From the NCBI GenBank assembly GCA_963765375.1, contig CAVXVZ010000011.1:310001-374000 (forward strand): 64,000 nucleotides of DNA, read 5' to 3'. The stretch comes from Roseiarcus sp963765375 (GTDB lineage Bacteria > Pseudomonadota > Alphaproteobacteria > Rhizobiales > Beijerinckiaceae). The translations under genes and the position numbers were made by a program. The notes beneath the pieces are model-generated. The model saw nothing but the letters and a program-made list of their open reading frames with translations. It ran no database searches and had not been told where the DNA came from. This document shows positions 54,652 through 62,871 of the stretch, piece by piece (position 1 is the stretch's first letter; each line of letters begins with the position of its first letter).

Positions 54652-54830
54652 TCACTGATGGCATGTGCTAAGTTCTCCAAATTTAGCAAAGCTGGCCCAA
54701 GCCGACCCCAACTCCAGCCAAATTTTTCCAGGAAAAAGGCTTTGATTCCCTTGGATTCCCTTGTCCGGATTGAACCTTTTCAAGGGGTTATCGCGACCCC
54801 CGGGGGCAGAAAACGGTTTTGCTTGGGCCA
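54652..54830 (-). repeat. Dispersed repeat, copy 2 (FNPDKGIQGNQSLF motif)
   Basis: Inverse of the repeat at 44480-44612: it shares AATCCGGACAAGGG, AATCAAAGCC and GCTAAATTTGGA blocks in the same order and spacing. The open frame (54652-54903, minus) is Pro/Lys/Trp-rich and not a recognised gene. The conserved peptide between copies is NPDKGIQGNQSLF, which hints that the shared segment was once coding or is under structural constraint. Confidence 0.7.
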
Positions 54831-55083
54831 AGAGCGGCCGCGGGGCCCATTTCTCCACAGGACTGCTTCGTAACAGCCTTTCATGCTGATTGAAGCCTAC
54901 CACGGATTCCAGTTTTCAGAAAGGAGATGCGCGAAAATCTTCGCAGGCGGGCTTCGCCATTGCCGGAGCCGGTTCTTCGCGGGCGCGCCGAGACCTGAAA
55001 AAAGTGGTAAGAACGGGCCTTGCCGCGGTTTGAGGCAGCGGCGGGACGGCCGCCGCTCAAACGGCGGTCAAGGGAAGCTTGAG

Positions 55084-55656
55084 ATGCAGAATGTGACGGG
55101 AGCGGCGTCTGCGGCGGGCGCCGGCGCAACGGAGAAGCCGAGCCTCAAGGCCCGCGCGCTCGACGAGCTGCGGCAATATGCGATCATCACGCTCTATCTT
55201 TGGGTGTTCTTCGCCCTGTTCAGCTTCTATCGGCGAATGATCCTTGAAGAGAACGGAATCAGTGTGTGGCAGCAGACTTTCGCCATCATCAACGCCCTCG
55301 TGTTCGCCAAGGTGATCCTGATCGCCGAGGCGCTCCATCTCGAGGCGGGATTGCGCAAGTATCCGCGCATGTTCATCGTGCTCGGGAACGCCCTCCTGTT
55401 CACGATCGTGCTGCTGGCTTTTCATGTCCTCGAGGAAGCGATCAAAGCCTGGTTCGATGGCCGGCCGCTCGCGACCAGCATCGCCGTCTTCGGCGGCGGC
55501 ACGCTCGCCGGATTCCTGACCTTGGGCGCGATCTTTTTTGTCGTTCTGATTCCCTTTTTCGGCATCCGGGAGGTCGCGCGGGCGGTCGGGGGACGAGCGC
55601 TTTGGGATCTGTTCTTCTCTGGGCGCACGCAGACGTTCCACCTTGTCGAGGACTGA
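55084..55656 (+). CDS. Integral membrane protein, unknown function
   Basis: 190 residues with a short Ala/Gly-rich start and four membrane spans: ELRQYAIITLYLWVFFALFS, IINALVFAKVILIAEAL, FIVLGNALLFTIVLLAFHVL and TLAGFLTLGAIFFVVLIPFF. A charged loop follows the second span. Start chosen at the ATG at 55084 behind AAGCTTGAG, which is only a fair ribosome site. Family not recognised. It is flanked on both sides by dispersed repeats. Confidence 0.7.
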   Translation: MQNVTGAASAAGAGATEKPSLKARALDELRQYAIITLYLWVFFALFSFYRRMILEENGISVWQQTFAIINALVFAKVILIAEALHLEAGLRKYPRMFIVLGNALLFTIVLLAFHVLEEAIKAWFDGRPLATSIAVFGGGTLAGFLTLGAIFFVVLIPFFGIREVARAVGGRALWDLFFSGRTQTFHLVED

Positions 55657-55714
55657 GACCCTTATCGCGTTGGCTGCTGGCTCAGGCTTGACTGACTGCT
55701 TTCCCCTTTCGCCG

Positions 55715-55882
55715 TCGTGGCCGGGCTTGACCCGGCCATCCACGCAGCGCCGCCGGAAAGATGACGATGGCAGGGTTGTCAGCAAATCCTTACAGTCATA
55801 AATATTTTCGCGCTTGCTCCCGCTTGCAAGCGTTCGATGCGCCGAACCGCGTCGATGGCCGGGACAAGCCCGGCCATGACAG
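55715..55882. repeat. Inverted pair of dispersed palindromic arms
   Basis: GTCGTGGCCGGGCTTGACCC (arm 1, 55714-55744 ending CATCCACG) and the inverse TGTCATGGCCGGGCTTGTCC (arm 2, 55851-55882) face each other around 106 bp of less GC-rich sequence. They are related to the element at 43521-43605. The stretch between 55657 and 55951 holds no gene. Confidence 0.75.
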
Positions 55883-55951
55883 GTTAGCAACGTTTGCTGG
55901 TCTCCCTTTCGACCGAGCCGGGGCGCCCGCGTCCCGGGGGCGAGAGAAAAC

Positions 55952-56260
55952 ATGCTAGAAACGGTATTATTGCCGCTCGCGCGCGGGCGCGGCTATGCGG
56001 TCGACCTCGCATGGGAGACGGACATGACGGATTTACTGACGCGATTCCTGCTCGCCGGTCTTGGCCTCGCGATGATCGCGATCGGCGTCCTCTGGCTCGC
56101 GGCGAGAGGCGTAGCGAGGTGGTTTGCGCCGCGAGTCATCGTCGTCGAAAGGAACTCCGAACAGCCGCCGAACCCATCGTTCCCGATGACGCGCGCCCTG
56201 CTCCTCATCGTCGTCCTGATGCTGTTGCTTGCGTTCTTCGGCCATCCCGCCCCGCACTAA
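55952..56260 (+). CDS. Small two-span membrane protein
   Basis: 102 residues with two hydrophobic spans: LLTRFLLAGLGLAMIAIGVL and MTRALLLIVVLMLLLAFFGH. A charged Arg/Val loop lies between. An internal start at MTDLLTRF (56024) would give a 78-residue version with the same two spans. Its last bases overlap the 3' end of the convergent secreted-protein gene by 4 bp. Family not recognised. Confidence 0.55.
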   Translation: MLETVLLPLARGRGYAVDLAWETDMTDLLTRFLLAGLGLAMIAIGVLWLAARGVARWFAPRVIVVERNSEQPPNPSFPMTRALLLIVVLMLLLAFFGHPAPH

Positions 56261-56799
56261 CTCGCCGCGCCGCGAATCCCGACGCCGAGAAACTCGACGT
56301 TGACCTTCGGATCGGTCCGTTCGATCAGAATGTCCCACCAGTAGAACACATTGATCTTGATCGGCGCGGAGCGGAAGAAGCAGGCCATGTTTTGCGGTCC
56401 GGTCGTATTGGACGTGTTCGAATCGCAAGTCGCATCCGTGATCGCCACGTTGGTCCCGATCCCCGCGTGACGAAGGAACGCGCGAACCCGAGCCCCGGTG
56501 CTCATGCCGTCGCCGTCGATGACGCTCATGAAGATCAGGCCTATATTCGTGTCGAGCATGTTCGCGGTCACGGCGAACGGACACAGAAGCCGGATCGACC
56601 CGGTGCTCGAGCCGCTGAAGCCGACCCCGAAACCGCGGGTTTCGTACCCGCCGGCGCGAATCGTTGCGCTGTCGGGGACGCAGACCCCGCCAACCTGGTC
56701 GAGCGGCATGTCGTCATTCGCCAGCGCCACGCCCGGCCCCGGTAACAACACCCAACCGAACGCGAGCGCGAAACCTATGGCTGCGTAACGTGTCGTCAT
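56257..56799 (-). CDS. Secreted protein, unknown function
   Basis: 180 residues with a signal peptide (MTTRYAAIGFALAFGWVLLP, cleavage after ALA). The mature part has four or five cysteines, GGVCVPDSATIRAGGYETRG near the start and an FYWWDILIERTDPKVNVEFL segment at the C-terminus, with beta-strand periodicity. No family is recognised. Probably periplasmic. Confidence 0.6.
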   Translation of the reverse strand: MTTRYAAIGFALAFGWVLLPGPGVALANDDMPLDQVGGVCVPDSATIRAGGYETRGFGVGFSGSSTGSIRLLCPFAVTANMLDTNIGLIFMSVIDGDGMSTGARVRAFLRHAGIGTNVAITDATCDSNTSNTTGPQNMACFFRSAPIKINVFYWWDILIERTDPKVNVEFLGVGIRGAAS

Positions 56800-57003
56800 A
56801 ATATCTGGCCTCCCGACAATCGAATGGTTTCCCGCGAGGAAAACGGCTCAAGCTCGCGGACCGTGGTTTTGCCCGTCCAGCTTCTACCCCTCGCACGGTA
56901 AGGCAAGGGCGCGAACACGGGTGTGATCCGCCTCACCGGGCGAAAAGCGGTAACGAGGCGGCCAGCGCCCCTGCAAAGGCGGCCGTGTCGGCGAGAGCGG
57001 GGC

Positions 57004-57435
57004 CTATTTCTTCTTCTTCGCCCTTTGCGCGCGCGCTGCGGCGTTGGCCGCGACTGCGGCGCGGATGAGTTGCTTGAACGCGGCTTCGTCGATCCTCTTC
57101 CCTTCCCGCAGGTCGATCGCGCGCCGCGCGTTCCCTTCGAGACTGGAATTGAACAGCTTCTTCGGGTCGCCGAGGGAGGCTCCGCGGGCGAAAGTGAGCT
57201 TCACGACCTCCTTGTAGGATTCCCCGGTGCAGACGATGCCGTCATGGGACCAGACGGGGGTTCCGGGCGACGTGGCCTTCGCCCATTTCCACTCCTCCTC
57301 GATGTCGGGATCGGCGTCGTGGATGAGCTGACGGACATGAGCGAGAATCTCTCCTCGCCAATCCCTGAGCTCTTGAATTCGCTTGGTGATGTTCGTTGAA
57401 GCGGCCTCGCAATCCGAAGAGCTTGTCGGCTTCAT
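57004..57435 (-). CDS. DUF1801 family protein
   Basis: 143 residues: IHDADPDIEEEWKWAKATSPG followed by PVWSHDGIVCTGESYKEVVK and LTFARGASLGDPKKLFNSSL are the DUF1801/YdhG pattern. The C-terminus is a basic Ala/Lys helix. Family members are small alpha/beta proteins of unknown activity, some tied to ferrous-iron or stress regulation. It lies 33 bp after the end of the heme-copper-oxidase-like gene on the same strand. Confidence 0.8.
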   Translation of the reverse strand: MKPTSSSDCEAASTNITKRIQELRDWRGEILAHVRQLIHDADPDIEEEWKWAKATSPGTPVWSHDGIVCTGESYKEVVKLTFARGASLGDPKKLFNSSLEGNARRAIDLREGKRIDEAAFKQLIRAAVAANAAARAQRAKKKK

Positions 57436-57468
57436 GCTCCCTCCGATCCTTCGTGGCCGCCAGTGGCG

Positions 57469-58863
57469 TCACGCGGCCGATCGAATCGCATCGGGCCGCA
57501 TGAGCGCCCTGATGGCGACAATTACAAAGGCCGCGCCGCCGATGATGGTGAAGATCGACGCGATCCCGTGCACCGCCATGCCCGTCGCGGCGACCGCGTC
57601 GAGCGAGCCGGCGCCGGCTGGGGTCTTGCGCAGGGCGCCGTAGCCGCCGGCGACGAACATGGCGATCGAGGCGACGAACTGGCCGCCGCCGTAAAGCCCG
57701 AGAAGGATGCGGGTCGCGCGCGGCGGCGCCGGCGCCCGGCCCAGCTCCTTGAGGCCGAAAGTGAGCAGCATCCCGGCGCTCGAGACGCTGACCGCGGTGA
57801 TGACCGCGTGATAGTGCGCAGGCGTGCGGGTATCCGAGCCGGTGATCAGGAAGCCCATCACCCCGCCAAGCGCGAACAGCGCGAGCGACGTCGTAAGCGC
57901 GAAGAACGCCGGATCGCGCCACGGCCACGGCGAGGCTGAGCGAAGCGCGCGGGCGAGGAGAGACAGGGCGAAGACCAGCGTCGGCGCGGCAATCCCGAAC
58001 TGCAGCAAGCGAAAGGCCTCATGCTGGCCGCCGGAAAACGGCTCGAAGGCCGCGTAAAACAACGGCGCCGGGAGAGCGATCAGCGCGATGAGAAGAACGC
58101 AAGCGAGGAACACGCGGTTGTCGACCGCTCTCTCGCCGAGGCTCGTGCGGGCGAGGATCGACCAGTTGGCGACCAGGAGCGCGGCGTAGACGAATTGGAG
58201 CAGATGGCCGCCGCCCCAGAAGAGTCCCTCGCGCGACCACGCGAGGCCGCCCTCGTCGGCAAGCAGAGCCCCGGCGACGCCGAAGCACGTCAATGCAAGG
58301 AGGTAGATGAAGCCGGCGAGCGCCATCGCGACCGCGAGCGGCGGGGTTGAGGAAAGCCGTCCCGGCAGATTGATCAGGAGCCTCACGACCGGCGCGAGAA
58401 CGCCGAGCGCCAGCGCGAGAAGTCCGACGTCATAGGCCGGATGAAGAATGAGCGGAATGTAATTGTCGAGCGCCGGCTGGGTCGCGTCGAGGAAGGCGGG
58501 CGCGAACAGGCAAGGGAAAGCGAGCAAGACTGCGCCCTGCCCCATTCGCCCCAGCGGGGCCAAGCGCACGTCGTCGCCGGCGAGCTTCAGCGTCGCCACG
58601 GCCACAAGGAAGGCGAACACGCCCTCAAGCCAGATGACGAGGGAGAAGATGACGTGGATCACCAGACCCTTGTAGAAGAAGTCGATCGGCCAGAACGGCG
58701 TCTTCTCCATGCCCGGAATCCGCGACAGCGCGAGCAGGATCGCGAACACGCCGGCGACGGCCAGCGCGCCCACCGCGAGCCACGCCCACCCCAGGAGCTC
58801 GCGTCTCACCGCGCTCCCCGCGCTCGCGACGGAGCGCGCACGGTCAATGACCGTCGTGGTCAA
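57469..58863 (-). CDS. Heme-copper oxidase subunit I-like membrane protein
   Basis: 464 residues from a TTG at 58863 that overlaps the DUF420 stop by 4 bp. It has 12 or more membrane spans. Heme-ligand-like histidines are visible in FFYKGLVIHVIFSLVIW (span 2), WGGGHLLQFVYAALLVANW (span 6) and RTPAHYHAVITAVSVS (span 10). The usual paired His of the copper B site in span 7 is not seen: that region reads FSGGQHEAFRLLQFGI. This resembles a known group of subunit-I relatives encoded beside ctaB and DUF420 whose reaction is unsettled. It may be an assembly or respiratory accessory rather than a full oxidase. Confidence 0.75.
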   Translation of the reverse strand: MTTTVIDRARSVASAGSAVRRELLGWAWLAVGALAVAGVFAILLALSRIPGMEKTPFWPIDFFYKGLVIHVIFSLVIWLEGVFAFLVAVATLKLAGDDVRLAPLGRMGQGAVLLAFPCLFAPAFLDATQPALDNYIPLILHPAYDVGLLALALGVLAPVVRLLINLPGRLSSTPPLAVAMALAGFIYLLALTCFGVAGALLADEGGLAWSREGLFWGGGHLLQFVYAALLVANWSILARTSLGERAVDNRVFLACVLLIALIALPAPLFYAAFEPFSGGQHEAFRLLQFGIAAPTLVFALSLLARALRSASPWPWRDPAFFALTTSLALFALGGVMGFLITGSDTRTPAHYHAVITAVSVSSAGMLLTFGLKELGRAPAPPRATRILLGLYGGGQFVASIAMFVAGGYGALRKTPAGAGSLDAVAATGMAVHGIASIFTIIGGAAFVIVAIRALMRPDAIRSAA

Positions 58864-59294
58864 CTGCCGGCCATCGGATAGAGGTGGACCGCCATGACGT
58901 ACACAATGAGCCCGGAGACGGCGACGAAGAGCCACGCCGGCATCGTCACCCGCGCGAACCGGCGGTGGGTGGCGAACCGTTGCTTCATGGCGTTGTAGAA
59001 CGTGATCGGCACGAGCACGGCGACGACGAACGCCATGAACACATGCACGGCGAGAAGGGTGAAGTAGATTGGCCGGATCGGACCATAGCCGCCGAACTTC
59101 GCAAGGCCCGCGAAGGCGTGATAGACGAGATAGACCGCAAGGAAGGCGACGCCGAGGCCGATGGCGACGAACATCGTCCGCCGGTGGCCTTCGCGGTCGC
59201 GGGCGCGGATGAGACTATAGGCGCGCAGCAGCACGACGATCGTCGCCGCGTTGATCACGGCGAGCACGTGGGGCAAGTCGCGAATGGCGATCAT
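58860..59294 (-). CDS. DUF420 membrane protein
   Basis: 144 residues with four spans: LPHVLAVINAATIVVLLRAY at the start, FLAVYLVYHAFAGLAKFGG, IYFTLLAVHVFMAFVVAVLV and VTMPAWLFVAVSGLIVYVMA. The conserved N and H residues (VINAATI, AVH, NAMKQRF) fit DUF420 (YozB), a family encoded with cytochrome oxidase assembly genes. Its start lies 7 bp after the 39-residue gene, and its stop overlaps the next gene. Confidence 0.85.
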   Translation of the reverse strand: MIAIRDLPHVLAVINAATIVVLLRAYSLIRARDREGHRRTMFVAIGLGVAFLAVYLVYHAFAGLAKFGGYGPIRPIYFTLLAVHVFMAFVVAVLVPITFYNAMKQRFATHRRFARVTMPAWLFVAVSGLIVYVMAVHLYPMAGS

Positions 59295-59301
59295 TGGGGC
59301 G

Positions 59302-59421
59302 TCAGAACCCGTGGTTGGCGATCTTGAGCACGACGCTCACGTAAAGAACCCCGGCCAACGCGGCGAGGACCGCGAGCACGATCAGGTTGCGCCGTCTCTG
59401 GTTCGGGTTGACGGGCGCCAT
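59302..59421 (-). CDS. 39-residue single-span protein in the heme-oxidase operon
   Basis: MAPVNPNQRRRNLIVLAVLA continues into a single span and ends KIANHGF. The basic N-terminus and one span resemble CoxF-like small subunits or assembly factors of cytochrome oxidase. It begins 2 bp after ctaB and ends 7 bp before DUF420, so it is in the same operon. Confidence 0.75.
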   Translation of the reverse strand: MAPVNPNQRRRNLIVLAVLAALAGVLYVSVVLKIANHGF

Positions 59422-59423
59422 GC

Positions 59424-60374
59424 TCAAGCCCGCGCCCGCAGCATCGCCTCTGCGAGCATCGCCGCGAACAGGACGAACAGGTACAGGATCGAGAACCCGA
59501 ACAGGGCCATCGCCGCCTTGCGCCGGGCCGGTTCGTCGCCGTCTCGCAAGCGGTAAAGCGCGAGCGCGCGCCACAGGAGCACGGCGTCGGCGGCGGCGGC
59601 GGTCGCGCCATAGAGGAGGCCGACGCCCGGAATGACCAGCGGACCGAGCGAAGCCGGAACGAGCAGCGCAGAATAGATCACGATCTGGCGGCAGGTCGCC
59701 GCGGCGCCGACGACATTGGGCAGCATCGGCACCCCGACGCGCTCATAATCGCCGCTCCGGCACAGCGCCAGCGCCCAGAAGTGCGGCGGCGTCCACAAGA
59801 ACGTGATGAGGAACATCGCGATCGGACCGGCCGAGAGGCTGTTCGCCGCCGCGGCCCATCCGATCACCGGCGGCAGCGCTCCGGCCGCGCCGCCGATCAC
59901 GATATTGAGCGGCGTCCAGCGCTTGAGCACCATGGTGTAGAGGGGAACGTAAATGGCGATGGTGAGCGCGAGCAGCGCCGCCGATAGTCCGTTCACCTTG
60001 ACCGCCAGCGCACCGACCGACACGACCGAGAGCAGAATGCCGATCGCCAGCGCCTCGAGCGGCGGCACGACGCCGCGGGGAATAGGCCGCATCGCGGTGC
60101 GCGACATATTGGCGTCGATGTCGGCGTCCCACCACATGTTTAGCGCCCCGCAGGCGCCCGCTCCCGCGGCTATCGCCGACATCGCGGCCAGGAACTTCAG
60201 CCAGTCGAAAGGCGCGGGCGCAAGCGCAAAGCCCACCGCGCCAGTGAAGACGACGAGCGACATGACCCGGGGCTTGAGCAGAACAAGATGGTCGACGACC
60301 CCGCCCCACCGGCGCGGACGCAGCGCGGGGCGGCCGCCGTCTCTGCGCGCAATTGCTGTCGACCGGACTGTCAC
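59424..60374 (-). CDS. ctaB: Protoheme IX farnesyltransferase (heme O synthase)
   Basis: 316 residues from a GTG at 60374 behind GGTGGAG; further upstream codons are not family-like. The prenyltransferase motif NMWWDADIDANMSRTAMRP (near residue 75) and the second aspartate region (SGDYERVGVPMLPNVVGAAA) bind the farnesyl diphosphate-magnesium. KPRVMSLVVFTGAVGF near residue 30 is also conserved. It makes heme O, the substrate of CtaA. It heads an operon with the 39-residue protein, DUF420 and the HCO-like gene. Confidence 0.93.
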   Translation of the reverse strand: MTVRSTAIARRDGGRPALRPRRWGGVVDHLVLLKPRVMSLVVFTGAVGFALAPAPFDWLKFLAAMSAIAAGAGACGALNMWWDADIDANMSRTAMRPIPRGVVPPLEALAIGILLSVVSVGALAVKVNGLSAALLALTIAIYVPLYTMVLKRWTPLNIVIGGAAGALPPVIGWAAAANSLSAGPIAMFLITFLWTPPHFWALALCRSGDYERVGVPMLPNVVGAAATCRQIVIYSALLVPASLGPLVIPGVGLLYGATAAAADAVLLWRALALYRLRDGDEPARRKAAMALFGFSILYLFVLFAAMLAEAMLRARA

Positions 60375-60525
60375 CCTGCTCCACCTGATTGCACGCCGTC
60401 CGTCGACGCATCGGGCGCGTCTGCGGCGAGATCGCACGCGGGATAAGGCAATCGCGGCGAAATTGCTAACCGAAAAGCAACGATGATCGACCCCAAATGT
60501 CAAGCCGAGCTCGACGGACGCTGAC

Positions 60526-60546
60526 ATTCCCGCGAACTGCGGGAAT
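60526..60546. terminator. Possible hairpin upstream of ctaB
   Basis: ATTCCCGC and GCGGGAAT form a perfect 8-bp stem around GAACT. It lies between the ABC exporter gene end and ctaB. No T-tract follows on either strand, so its role is uncertain. Confidence 0.35.
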
Positions 60547-60609
60547 CGAGGACGGCGGAGTCTGGATACCCGCTGTGGCGATTATGACAATGCGGGCGGT
60601 TGCAAACAA

Positions 60610-62421
60610 TCAGCTCGCTCCGTTCGCCTCGCTGAGCGCCGCCGCGCCGGATTCGAATTGCAGCCGCGCCAGGCGCGCGTAGACGCCGTCGCACGCGACC
60701 AGCGACGCGTGATCGCCCTCCTCGACAATTCGGCCCGCCTCCATCACCAGGATGCGGTCGGCCTTGAGGACGGTCGCAAGCCGATGGGCGATCACCAGCG
60801 TGGTGCGCCCGGTCATCACGTCCTCGAGCGCGCGCTGCACCTGCGCCTCATTCTCGGCGTCGAGGGCGGAGGTCGCCTCGTCGAGCAAAAGCACCGGCGC
60901 GTCCTTGAGGATCGCGCGCGCGATCGCCAGCCGCTGCCGCTGCCCGCCGCTCAGAGTGACGCCCCGCTCGCCGAGCTTCGTCGCATAGCCCATCGGAAGC
61001 TCGCGGATGAACCCGTCCGCCGCGGCGCGCCGCCCCGCCTCTTCGATCGCGAACTCGTTGATCTCGGCCCGGCCATAGGCGATGTTCTCGCCGACCGTCG
61101 CGCCGAAGATCGCGACCTCCTGCGGGACCGGGGCGATGCGCGCGCGCAGGTCGTTCGGGTCGACCGTCCTGACGTCGACGCCGTCGACGAGGACCCGGCC
61201 CTCGTCGCAATCGTAGAAGCGCATGATGAGCTGGAACACCGTCGACTTGCCGGCGCCCGATGCGCCGACGATGGCGACCCGTTCGCCCGGCGCGACCGAG
61301 AAGTTGAGGTCGTCGATGACCCGCTGACCCGGCGCGCCCGGATAAGCAAAGGCGACATGGGAGAATTCGATCGATCCGCGGGACGGGACCGGCATCGGCG
61401 CCGGCCTCGGCGGCGCGACGATCCGCGGCTTGACCGAAAGCAGCTCGGCGATCCGCCCCGCCGAACCCGCCGCCGCCGCGACCTCGTTCCACACTTGCGA
61501 CAGTTCGCCGAGCGAGGTCGCGCCGAGCACGGCGAACAGCACGAACTGCGAGAGCAGGCCGCCGCTCATGCGCCCCGCCAGCACGTCGCGCGCGCCTAGC
61601 CAGAGCACGAACACCACGCTGCAGAAGGCGAGCGACACCGCGACCGCGATCAAAAGGGAGCGGGTGGCCGCGGCGTCGCGCGCGGCGCGATAGGCGCTCT
61701 CGACTTCCGCCGCGAAGCGCTTCTGACTCAGGCTTTCGGCGCCGAACGCCTGCATGGCGCGCACCGCGCCCAAGCTCTCCGAGGCGAAAGCGGTCGCCTC
61801 GGCGAGGGTGTCCTGGGCCCGTCGCGATCGCCGGCGCACGACTCGCCCGGAGGCGATGAGGGGCGCGGCGATAACCGGAATGGCGATGAGCACCAGCGCG
61901 GAAAGCTTGGGGCTCGTATAGACCATCAGCGCCGTCGCGCCGACAAACATGAAGAGATTGCGGAGCGCGATCGACGCCGAGGAGCCGAACGCCGCCTTGA
62001 TCTGTGTCGTGTCGCCGGTGAGGCGCGACACGAGCTCGCCGATCCGCGCGCTGTCGTAGAATGAAGCGTCGAGACCGGTGAGATGGGCGAATACGTCCCG
62101 TCTGAGATCGGCGACTACACGCTCGCCGAGCGTTGTCACCAGATAGTAGCGGATGGCGGCGGCGAGCGCGATGACGACCACGACCGCCCCCATGGCCATG
62201 AAATAGACGTTGATCGCGCCGCCGCTCTCTTTCGAAAAGCCGAAGTCGATCATCGACCGTAGCGCAAACGGCACCGCCAGCGTCGCCGCCGACGAGACGG
62301 TCAGCGCCGCCAGCGCCGCCAGCGCCCGCCCGAGATAGCGCCGGCCGTAGCGGACAAGGGGCAAAAGCGCGGCGAGGGAGGCGGCGCGGTTTGCTGGCTC
62401 GGCGATCATCGGCCCTTCCAT
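60610..62421 (-). CDS. ABC exporter, fused permease and ATPase (MsbA-like)
   Basis: 603 residues from the ATG at 62421 behind GGAGCG. A six-span transmembrane domain (residues ~20-310) is followed by an ATPase: Walker A IVGASGAGKSTVFQLI, Q-loop PVPQEVAIFGATVGENIAYG, signature TLSGGQRQRLAIARAI, Walker B VLLLDEATSALD and H-loop AHRLATVL. This half-size exporter dimerises; relatives move lipids or drugs. Substrate unknown. The frame can extend to 62445. Confidence 0.92.
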   Translation of the reverse strand: MEGPMIAEPANRAASLAALLPLVRYGRRYLGRALAALAALTVSSAATLAVPFALRSMIDFGFSKESGGAINVYFMAMGAVVVVIALAAAIRYYLVTTLGERVVADLRRDVFAHLTGLDASFYDSARIGELVSRLTGDTTQIKAAFGSSASIALRNLFMFVGATALMVYTSPKLSALVLIAIPVIAAPLIASGRVVRRRSRRAQDTLAEATAFASESLGAVRAMQAFGAESLSQKRFAAEVESAYRAARDAAATRSLLIAVAVSLAFCSVVFVLWLGARDVLAGRMSGGLLSQFVLFAVLGATSLGELSQVWNEVAAAAGSAGRIAELLSVKPRIVAPPRPAPMPVPSRGSIEFSHVAFAYPGAPGQRVIDDLNFSVAPGERVAIVGASGAGKSTVFQLIMRFYDCDEGRVLVDGVDVRTVDPNDLRARIAPVPQEVAIFGATVGENIAYGRAEINEFAIEEAGRRAAADGFIRELPMGYATKLGERGVTLSGGQRQRLAIARAILKDAPVLLLDEATSALDAENEAQVQRALEDVMTGRTTLVIAHRLATVLKADRILVMEAGRIVEEGDHASLVACDGVYARLARLQFESGAAALSEANGAS

Positions 62422-62543
62422 AGGCGCTCCGCAGTCGAAACGCACGGGCGCCAGAGCTGGCCCAACGCGAGCGGATCCCTCGTCGGCCTTCCAAAGCCGG
62501 CCTCGTTAGCTATAAATAAAGGCGAGTTGAAGAGAGGGAACTC

Positions 62544-62853
62544 ATGTCTGCTCGTTCCACGGCCTGGAGCGCGTTGCTTGTTGTGGCGAGCGCTTCATCG
62601 GCCTTCAGCCAGGAATTGGGGGGCCGGGACGCAGGCGAGCGGCTGGCCGCCATGAACTGCGCCCCATGCCATGGCGCCATCGATGCGCCGCTCGGCGCGC
62701 CCGCCTTTGCGACAATCGCGAGCATGCCTTCGACGACTGCAAACTCCCTGAACGTATTCCTGCAGTCGCCCCACGCCACGATGCCCGACCTGATTCTCAA
62801 GTCCAGACGACCGAAGCGACTTGATCGCCTATATTCTCAGCCTGCGCCCGTAA
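62544..62853 (+). CDS. Small class I cytochrome c, one apparent extra base
   Basis: A signal peptide (MSARSTAWSALLVVASASSA, cleavage after FSQ) precedes a heme-binding CAPCH site (MNCAPCHGAI) near residue 38. The axial Met is in SPHATMPDLILKS. An extra A at 62805 shifts the frame; removing it gives DDRSDLIAYILSLRP and a stop at 62853, the normal end of such cytochromes, for about 102 residues. It is a periplasmic electron carrier, ATG behind GAGGGA. Confidence 0.85.
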
Positions 62854-62871
62854 TCAGCTTCGATCCTTTTG

